DNA of 64,000 bases, from assembly GCA_013146195.2 (NCBI GenBank), contig CM028377.1, forward strand, positions 69,506,614 through 69,570,613. Reading direction: 5' to 3'. The position numbers were made by a program, and so were the translations under genes. Under the pieces are notes generated by a model. It worked only from the letters and a program-made list of their open reading frames with translations, was not told where the DNA came from and ran no database searches. Origin of the DNA: Codonopsis lanceolata (taxonomy: Eukaryota; Streptophyta; Magnoliopsida; Asterales; Campanulaceae). Below are positions 1 to 10,000 of the stretch, one piece after another (the first letter of the stretch is position 1; every line of letters begins with the position of its first letter).

Positions 1-1094
1 CGAAAGGTTATCTCCTTGTTTAGGAACTAAACTAGTGTATCTTTTTAACAGTGCTTTTATAGTTATGTGTCTTTGATTCATAGGTCATCACTAACCAATG
101 TCAAAATGGAAACAAAAGAAAATGAGTAATGGCAACTTACATTTAAACCAGAGGATAACCAGTATCAGACAATAGTATACTAAAAAATTTAATATTTTTA
201 GGTACAGATAAATTAATTTTGAATACTTTAACAACAATAAATCCAGTCATAGAGTTCACCCAAAAAACCAAAAGTTACGTAAACTGTTGAAACTGACTAA
301 AGTATCTCTAAGTTGAAAGCTGTGTTCCTGTAAGACAAGGCGAGACTTTTTTTATTATGAGACTGATGAAATTAATCTAACTTGGACAAGTAAAGACTTG
401 TGAAAAAAAAAAAACTTATATTACATGCAACCTGTAACAAAGATGTTGTAATTTTCATAAAACCAGAACAACAGATAATGAAAACTCATTAAAAACTCAT
501 TAGATGACAAAGGATATAAAAAGAACGAGATATCCTATAACGACAGCCAATCTAAGTAATTGTCTACAGAAACTAAACAAGATACTTGTCAAAGTTGAAT
601 ATAAAACACAGAATGCAGATTGCAGATTGCAGATTGCAGATTGCTCTATAAGATGTAATCATCCTTACTTTGAGTAAAAAAGTTAAGGTAACCAACTCAT
701 TTAAAAGCTTAAGCTATTAGATACGGGCCTAACAATGTATATCAAACTCAACACACCCACTCACGCGTGACTCGTCCATACATGGAGAGACAAGCAAATA
801 CGCCTCACCAGGGCATCACAAACCAAACAGAGTGACAACATGCATTCACAATATTTTCGAGTAACAAATGCAAGTGGGATGACTCGAACCCAAAACCTTG
901 CCAAACCAGAGCTATAATACAATGTTAAGTAACCACCTCATCTAAAAGCTTAAGCTGTTAGGTGGTGGCCTAACAATGTATATCAAACTCAACAAACATT
1001 GAGCTATTTTTTACTACAATTGGTTGCCCCAAATGTTTAACATGCTTTTGCTGTTGAAAATACATATATTCTGAAAGGCAAAGACAGTACAAAC
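1..1094. other. Left-edge part of ARP3 intron 5, with short repeats
   Basis: No exon could be found here. The next ARP3 exon expected after position 1095 (minus strand) is absent, so it must lie beyond the left edge. The stretch holds four tandem copies of a TGCAGAT heptamer at about 614-641. It also holds two copies of a dispersed motif around AAGCTTAAGCT (about 680-760 and 929-993), which recurs in intron 2 near 8.7-9.1 kb. Otherwise it is AT-rich intron sequence. Confidence 0.6.
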
Positions 1095-4000
1095 CTCGGG
1101 GCCAAGGAATCGTTCATAGCCAATATCACAGGAGTATGGTGCCCCAGTCTTTGGTTTAATACCTCTCCATTGTTTAATGTACTTAGCAGGTTCTCTGTCG
1201 TGCTTATTATACTCCTGAAGTAGTTGAAGAATAAAGATTTGTAATCAGATAACCAATATTTCATAATTATTTAAGAATAAACTAAGAGCTTAAAGCTGCA
1301 AAAAAATTAAAGCATAATACAGTTAAAATAAGCACTCTCTTGGAGTTGATTTTTTGTTTTCACAAACTACAATAAGTAAAGACTACCTTGACAATATCGG
1401 AACAGGTGTAGCAATATGTTTCTTTTACTTTCCGAGCTACTTCAAGCGAATCTTCTTGTGGAATGTGCTCTCCTCTTTCCTACATGTAAAATGCCAACAT
1501 GGAAATTTAATGTGAGCTAAACTTACCAGCTGCTTTTCAATATTAACCATAACAGGTACAAAAGTTAGTATCTTAGTTGAGTGACATTTCAGGATTCAAA
1601 CACAGCAACTAGAATTCATTAACAGCATCTATCTAATATTGAGCACTAACTCATGTAATTAAGAATTACAATATTTGATTGGGAATGCGGGAGATGTGTT
1701 GGTGATGTGGGACAGCAGGGAATTTTCCAAGTTGGATCGCGTAAAAGGCTCTCATTCAATTTCATGTTTGCTAAAAGGGGTGTCTGATGGATTCACATGG
1801 GTGTTTACAGGAGTGTGTGGTCCAAGCATAGACTTGGCTCATGTGGAACTTTGGTCAGAGTTAATTTCAATTAGTCAAAGTGGAGCTTTCCTAGGTGTGG
1901 GGGGGAGACTTCAATGTGACTCGATTCCCTCACGAGAGATCAGGTTCGCGAGCGTATTTGAAAGCTATGTTGGAGTTCAACAACTTTATCAACAAGGTGG
2001 AATTGGTTGATTTACCTCTAGTTGGCAGCACCTTCACGAGGGACAATGTTCGAGGATAGACAGGTTCATGGTCTCCAGATTGGAAAGATTAGGTTGGTGG
2101 GGTTTCTCAGGTTTGTCTCCCGAAGGTTATCTCGATCATGCCCCTATTATGCTTGTTAGTGGAGGAATGCCAAGCAGGAAATCTTTGTTTAGATTTGAAA
2201 GCATGAGGATTGATTTGAGGACCCAGGTTTCAAGAACTGCGTGAAATCGAAATGGGATTCGTAGTAGTAGTCAGAAAACTGTGCTTTAGACTGGCAAAGA
2301 AGTTGAAAAATGCTTGAGGAAGACCTTTTTTTTTATAAGTAAAGTATAAGTATTATTAACAGGCGTCAAAAAAGGAGACGCTACCTTGTACACTGGAAGT
2401 ATACATACACTAAACTACCAACCAAAAGACCCAAACCTAGTTACAAAAAGGATCCTCTAAAGTATGGAATAAGGAGACTTTTGGGAGGATCAAAACTTGG
2501 TTAAAAATAGCCATGGAGGAAATCAAGCGGCTGGATGGACTGGAGGTATGGGAAGTTTGGGGGATATTGAAGTTGCTCATCGCGAGGAATTGAAGTTGGA
2601 GGTTAGACAACTCCTTATTAGTGAAGAAATGTGTTGGAGGCAAAATCCCGGGTTCAATGGCTTCGGGAAGGGGACAATAATACTTGGTTTTTTTCACCGA
2701 ATGGCTAGTGCTCACAAAAGCCACAATCAGATTCGAAGATTAAAGATAAATGGGTGTGTGACGGAAGAGTTAACTCAAATTAAGAGAGGGATAGTTGACT
2801 TTTACCAGAGGCTTTACTCGGGTGGCGGGTAAAGGAGCATGGAGTTGGATGGGATCAATTTCAAGTCTTCATTGTACGAGAGAAGGTACAATTGGAGCAG
2901 CCGTTCTCCGAGGAGGAAGTTATAGCAGCTTTGTGTTTGAAAGGAGATAAAGCCCCCGGCCCTGACGGTTTCACATTAGCTTTTTTCCCCATCATTGTTG
3001 GGAACTGATATCATGGACATGTTTAAGTCATTTTTTGAGGTGGAGGGCTTTGAAAAAGGTCTCGGTGCTTCCTTTATACCCCTTTATTCCAAAAAAAACA
3101 AAGGCGCAGAGGAGTTGATGGGTTTCAGACCCACCAGACTATTAGGAGGTATTTATAAGCTAATAGCCAAGTGTTTTCATCTCGGATAAAGTGGGTAATT
3201 GGAGAGGTGGCATCAGAATCTCAACACACCTTTGTGGGGGATCACCAAATATTGGATGCAACCTTAATTGCTCATTAGATGGCTGATGCAAGGGTGAGGA
3301 GCGAAATTCCAACAATAAACTAGATATCGAGAAGGCTTATGACCACATGAAATAGGATTTTCTGATCCAACTTTTGACTAGGATGGGTTTTGGGGAGGAA
3401 ATGGATTATTTTTGCATCTCTACGGTTAGATTTTTGGTTTTGGTCAACAAGAAGCCAACAGGTTTCTTCTTGAGCACCACAGGTCTTCGTCAAGGGGATC
3501 CTCTTTCTTCTTTCCTGTTTATAGTGATTATGGAGGTATTGAGTCAGACTTATAGATAAGAAAGTGGCAGGGGGTTACATTCACGGGTGTAGAGTGGACA
3601 AAGATCCTTCTTCGCAGCTGTCAGTCTTGCACCTTCTATTTGCGGAAAATACCTGCAAAATCTCAATTGGGATATCTTCGACTGATGCTTTTGTTTTTTC
3701 AAGGAACGTCAGTTTGAAGGGGGAGGTCGAAGAACAAGATTTTCTGTATCACATGGTTGTTTTTTGGCTCGGGGAATGTTATAGGGGATTCTTTTTCTTG
3801 GAAAGCTATCTAGAAGACTAAGGCTCCAGAAAGAGTGGGGTTTTTTTATGTGTAGGAAGCAGTAAACGAAGCTATTCTCACGGGGGATAATTTATGAAGG
3901 TGTGGCAAAGTGATAGTGAACTGGTGCTACATGTGTAGAAGGAATGGTGAGAGTGCTAATCATTTTCTGTTGCATTGTCCAGTGGTGCATAGTTTTTGGG

Positions 4001-7000
4001 GATTTTATTCTCAGCACCTTTAATCTTGCTTGAGTAATGTCGGCACAATAAAAGATTTATAATTTATTCCGATGCTGGTCCTTGTTCAAACATAAAAGAA
4101 GGGACTATATTTGGGAAGCTATTCCCTTGGCAATGTGTAGGGTTATATTGGAGGAAAAAAATAGGAGAGCGTTCGAGAACGAGGAAAGGCTTGTACTGTT
4201 GGTTTTTTGGGACTTAAATAGCATTTTAGTCATCCTACTTTCACACTTTTTTCGTTAAGCTCACTATACTATTTCTTTCTCAATTTAGAGACTATACTCA
4301 GCCAATCAAGCCAATAAGGTCACTGTGGATTATTTCTGTTAGTTAGATGGACGGAAATATTAGAAATGACCAAAATACCCTTACTAATGTTAAGGGTTTT
4401 TCAGTTTAAAATGTTAATATTTAAGGGGTCAAACTAAACAATCAAAATACCAATATTTAATTTATATTTTCATTAATTTATTGTAGCATAAAGAACTACA
4501 TGGATCTGATACCTTATTGACTTATACCTTGGTCTGGAAGATGGGTTATGTAGGTGTATAACTCTTCAGCACTTGTATTTGATCACAAATGGCTAAAGAA
4601 TCTATTATTTATTAGTAGTAATATGCCTTCTATTGCCAGAAGCCCTTTTTTCTTTCTCTGTATGGTTCACAAAAGCCTTTGTTCGATGAGGGCCTGGGAA
4701 AAAGGTAACCCATCATCCTCTGACGCCAACATCGATTGTTGAAAGAGGGGCTTTCAATTTTAGATCTGCCATGATTCCACTCACCTCCATCATTCCAGCC
4801 CTCCTTCACTCTTCGAATCTCCGAAAGAACGCATGGAGCTTAACATTAGTAACTTCAGATAAGACTGCTGCTTCGATTCCATCTATATCTTCTCACATCC
4901 ACGCGTGCCTTCCTGTAGAACACATTTCTCAATGGAAACTTCATAGTTGACGAACCACGAGTACCTTCCTTGAACATGGTTAGCTACAATTTCAGAGGGG
5001 CTTTCCTTGAACGCATTTCAGTTCATCTCCTTCATGAAAAACAGTAAACAATTCGTCTTCTCCTCGTCCTCCTATTTCTCCACCATTTCCAAATGAGATC
5101 CATAACAGGCAAACAAATGAGATCTGGCTTTTGATTTTTTGACACTGTGGACGTGGATGACGAAGAAATCGAAGGCAAAATAGAAAATCAAATGTGGTTT
5201 TGATTTTTGTAGATATGGGTATGATTTGAGATCAAGTTATTTGATTCAGATCTCCAATATAATTTTTGTTTGAGTTTCGCGATTGGGTTTACACATTTAT
5301 GGTCTGCCGGCACTTCGTTATCATCACCATCACCATCATTTGGGTTTCCACATTTAGTCTCCTACTTCTGGAACTATGGAGATTGAAATCAAAAGAAGCT
5401 TTGATGACAGATATGGAGGAAGAATATGAGAAACTCTTTCTCTCTCTCTCTCTCCATTAAGGGTATTAAAGGCATAAAATGCAAAAATACCCAATAGGGG
5501 CATTTTCGAGTTTTGATATTTTTTTCAAGTTTTCCATCCAAAAAACTGGATGGAGTGATGAACGTGAAAATAAAGCCAAGTATAGTGATTAAATTGAGAA
5601 AAATACAAGTAAAGTCAGCTTAACGAAAAAAGTGTGAAAGTAGGGTGACCAAATTGCTATTTAAGCCATTTTTTGGTGTATAGATAAAGTTAAGGCCTGA
5701 GGCTAATTCTTTTGTAGAGTTTGTGGTTAGTTTTGGTAGTTTATAATTTTTTGAGTATATTCCTAGTCTACAAAGGACGCGGCACCTGATTTGTCGCTCA
5801 CTATTTATAATCTTCATATTTACCTATCAAAAAAAATTAATATCTCCTAGTGCGAAATAATTTCAGTGGGAGAGGTGGAGTATAGTATTTGGAGAACCTT
5901 ACTTCATTTTTTGGGTGTAACTTGTAAGGTTGCTCGTCTTCCTACGACATACCTGGGCCTCCCCCTTGGAGCTTCGTTTAAGAATATTGCTAGGTGAAAT
6001 CCAATTATAAAAAGGGTGGAGAAAAGACCGGAGGAGTGGAAGAGGCAATTCTTGTCAAAAGACTATGATCAAGAGCACATTTTCCAATCTCCCAACCTAC
6101 TTCTTATCATTATTTGCAATTCTGGTGTGGTGAAGAGAATAGAAAAGTTGGAAAAGGATTTTCTATGGGAGGGGAAGATGGAGGAAAGGAAGTATCATTT
6201 AGTGGATTATGGATCAGTGTGTTCTAGAGCCCTAGAACACACAGTATGGAGGATTGGGTGTCAAAAATCTTTGGAAGTTTAATCGTGCTTTATTGAGCAA
6301 GTGGTTGTGGAGGTTCCTAGTAGATAGAGAAGCGATGTGGAGGAAAGTAGTGGCAGGAAAGTATGGAGTGGGGAGACTTTATTGGTTTCCCAAGTTAGTG
6401 ATATCCTCTTATGGCTCAAGTGTATGAAAAGGTATCGTGGAAGGATGGAATCCTTTTAGACATCTTACCTCTTTCTAGATAGGCAATGGGGATAAGGTTA
6501 GATTTTCAAAGGACAAATGGTGAGGGGAAGATGAACTTGAGATAAGGTTTCCCAATTTGTTCAACATAGCTGTTAATCAAGAAGAAAAGGTGAGATCGAT
6601 CCTCGACACAACAATCGAGGCAGATTCTTGGAACCCTTGTTTCCGTAGGGATGTCCAGGACTGGGAGCTTGGAGAAGTCATCCAGCTATTGGAAATGTTA
6701 TATGGTTTCACGAGACAAGGTGCGGGGGACGATAGAGATTTGTGGGAAGGATAAAAGAGTTGAAGATTATCAATGAAATCCTATAATTCGAAGCTAAATG
6801 ATGATGATGCTAATTTCTTTCCTTGGAAGAAAATATGGAAAACTAAGGCTCCAAGCAGAGTGGCCTTTTTCACTTGGTAGGCGTTGCAGGAGAAGGAGAA
6901 ATCCTTTTTTCTTCTTGTCAGGATTTCCTGGGTCATGCCCAGGTCTGTTATAGAGCTCCTCCATGGCTGGTCTCTGTACAAAGTAGAAGGAGAAATCATT

Positions 7001-10000
7001 GTTGGGATATAGCCCCATTGGCGATCTGGTGGAATATTTAGAAAGAGAGGAACCGTAGACGTTTTGACAATATGGAGTCAGACATTCAGGTAAAGAAGGA
7101 TGCTCTCTAGTCCCTCCATTTCTGGTGTTCAGAATCAGATTTGAATATAGTAGATATTTTTTGTAGTAACAACGGATAGTCATTTTGCCTTGTATACTAC
7201 GTGTGTACAAGTAAGCGTCACCTTTTTGGCGCTGTGCTAATATATAGCTATACCTTATCAAAAGATTAAAAAAAATTAATAACTGATGCAGCAAGGGTCA
7301 CTCTTAAGAGTTTGTAAGAACTTATGAAAGGGATACCCTTTGCTGAAAAATGTGAACAATGTGTCCCAGAAAAAAGAGGAAGGAAAATGTGGAATATGCC
7401 CAACAAATTTGTCATAGTCGGCACTGCAAAAGTAACACTCTTCCAAGTTTCAATCAATTGTCGACATCTAATTAACAGTGTCCAAGTCATATTAACTTTC
7501 AGCATCTCTTTTGCCTGTATTCTATTAACAACACCTACCACGGTCAGAGGCTGAGTTGAGTATTCTGAAATACAAAACCAAAATAACAAGGGAAATCAAA
7601 GGCAACATACCCGCATGAGTTGTTGGATGAAGAGAGTAACATCCTTCCCAGCAATGGGTACTGATTTGATGCTGCTGCCAATAACATAACCATCTGCAAC
7701 AGGTACAACATGAGTAGCTCCATCTCCAATATCTACTACAACCCCTGTCATCTCACACTAAGAGAAAATGTAGGTTAATATGAATGGGGTAAAACAGTAT
7801 AACATCTTCACCATTTATGCTAAGCAATCATAATAGTTGTGAACTTCAATTAGACTTAGCAAGTACTTAAACCTAAGAAGCACTAACAACACAAACGTTT
7901 TTTGTGCTTACATGAACAGTTTTGACATCAAGGGTGGGTGCAAATGATCCAAATGGCCTCTTTTTTTCTTTTTTTGATATGCAAGTGTATCCCTTGCTGG
8001 TATGGGGATTGGAACCAAGAACCTCAAGGTCTTTTGCCTTTGCCTGAGTGCCACTTTGCTAATATCTGGGTTGTTTTGTGTCATGATTCCTTAAATTGTT
8101 GACCAGCCAAAAATCTTTTATTGTTGGGGCCTTGGAGGTATCAGTCATTATGCTGGAATATGATTTAGCATCACACTTCATTGATCATTGATGAGTTTAG
8201 GATATATGGGTCTTGTAGAGTGTCAAGAATAGAATATAAGGATATATAGATATAATTACTCTTCTCGGATTGCTCCTTTTGTCTAGTGATTGACTTCAAT
8301 TCCCTTGTTCAAGGAGTAGACTACACAGCTTGAAGACTCGATTTGGCTTCTCATACCAAGCTGCTTTGAATATACGTTTTGACGAAAAATTGAACCTAGT
8401 ATTATATAATTACAATGCTGAAATTCAAGAAAAAAAAACCATAGCAACTCTGAAACAAATAGTCAATCACCTTGTAAAAGCTGCAAAGAAGCCATTTGGA
8501 TCAGCAGCAGCTACGGCTTGAGTTAGTATACATGGCTAGTTTGCTAGCTTCTGTCTGCAGTACCATACTCATTGAGAGCTCAATGACTCTTATTCCACTT
8601 GGGACAATATTAATTTCTCCAAAAAAATATCCGTGTACTGTCACTTCAAGAGGAAAGTGACTACAAAGTAATACCTATATTCACTTATAATTTGATTGAT
8701 GATTGGCACCAAAATGTTAGTTTACAAGCTTAAGCTATTATAGAAAGGTCTCAAAATGTATATCAAGCTTAGACATTCCCCCCTAATGTGGAGTGGCTGG
8801 AGCCCTCATTCAGAAGTGGATATTATAACCTAATATGCATCAAATACCATGCAGATCCGTAAGCTGCGCGCTAAACAAAGACATTGCTTTATAAAAGTTT
8901 TGGTACCATGTTAAGTTCCAACTCATTAACGCTTAATACCATGCATCAAATACCATGCAGATCCATAAGCTGTGCGCTAAACAAAGACCGCTTTATAAAA
9001 GTTTTGGTACCATGTTAAGTTACCAACTCATTAAAGCTAAAGTTGTTAAGGAAACAGTCCAACAATGTATATCAAGCTTTACGAGGCACAAATTCCCACT
9101 TGAAATGACATGCTCATTACAACATCATGAGGGATAATTCATTTCCATGCCATTATAGTTTAATTTTCATTCCATTCAAGTAAAATCCAAGAATCTTCAA
9201 TCCTACATACCAAAAGAGCACTTAGGTGGTGTTTGGTTTGCGGATTAGGGAGAAATGTAATGCCAAATTCCTTTTGACCAATTCCGTGGACATGTTTGGT
9301 TGGTTTTTTAGGCCGATATCTCATACCGCGGGAATGGTGAAATCCCTTATGTAGAGGAATGTTGAATACCATGGGAGGGGGGATTGAATCCCACGAAAAC
9401 CATTCCGTGGAAATGATTTTTTTCAACCAAAGTACCCTCACCCACTTTACGAAAACCCAAACTGCCCTTTCCCATTATTAAAACCCCAAAAACTAATCAG
9501 TATCCCCTTCCTCATCACATCCTCCATCTCACCAATAGTCGCCATTACCGCCGTTGCCTTGAGTTCCAAACACGTTGCTGCGAGTTCTCATCATCCAAAG
9601 TTCCAAACTCTAACTGGGTGTTGCTGTTGCTGCTTTGAATAGAAAACTGTAACTGCCAAATCATTGGCCTCCGCCGTCACCCATGGAGGCTTATCAAAGT
9701 CAAGTGCAATCGAAATATATTCCAGATTTGGATTTGTTAGGCATATCAATTTGGCAGCAGCTCCTAGATTTTGATTTGTTTTTTTTTTTTTGATAAGTTA
9801 GATTTATAAATAACAGCTTCAAAAAAGGTGAAGCGTCCTATGTACACAGGGAATATAGATTCAGACCCCCGCTAGCTACCAAAAATATTATCCACAAATT
9901 CTACAAAGGGATTAGTCCCCTGTGATATCGCCTCAGCACATCAAAATATTTTGATTTGTTAGTGCAAATCGATTCAAATCGCCAATCAATTCTCATCTTC

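Larger units (their letters stand above)
1675..5838 (+). mobile_element. L1-like LINE (copy A), decayed, antisense in ARP3 intron 3
   Basis: Plus-strand fragments follow L1 order. The endonuclease part (about 1675-2230) includes VLVMWDSREFSKLDRVKG and a DFNVTRFP-like segment after a frameshift. The RT part (about 2900-3700) includes GDKAPGPDGFT near 2943-2975 and GLRQGDPLSSFLF near 3484-3525. A zinc-knuckle-like CMCRRNGESANHFLLHCPV lies near 3930-3980. The catalytic FADD box reads FAEN (about 3639-3650), so the RT is dead. The stretch between RT and zinc knuckle is missing. The 3' tail is 5668-5838, ending CCTATCAAAAAAAA. The element is split by an inverted LINE tail (about 2322-2420) and a Mutator-like element (4211-5667). 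Many stops and frame changes are present. The exact 5' boundary is uncertain. Confidence 0.85.

Noticed and set aside
7266..7554. ORFs of 76-107 codons on both strands
   Set aside because: They overlap ARP3 intron 3 next to exon 3 and show no domain; the true exon frame is the one conserved with ARP3.
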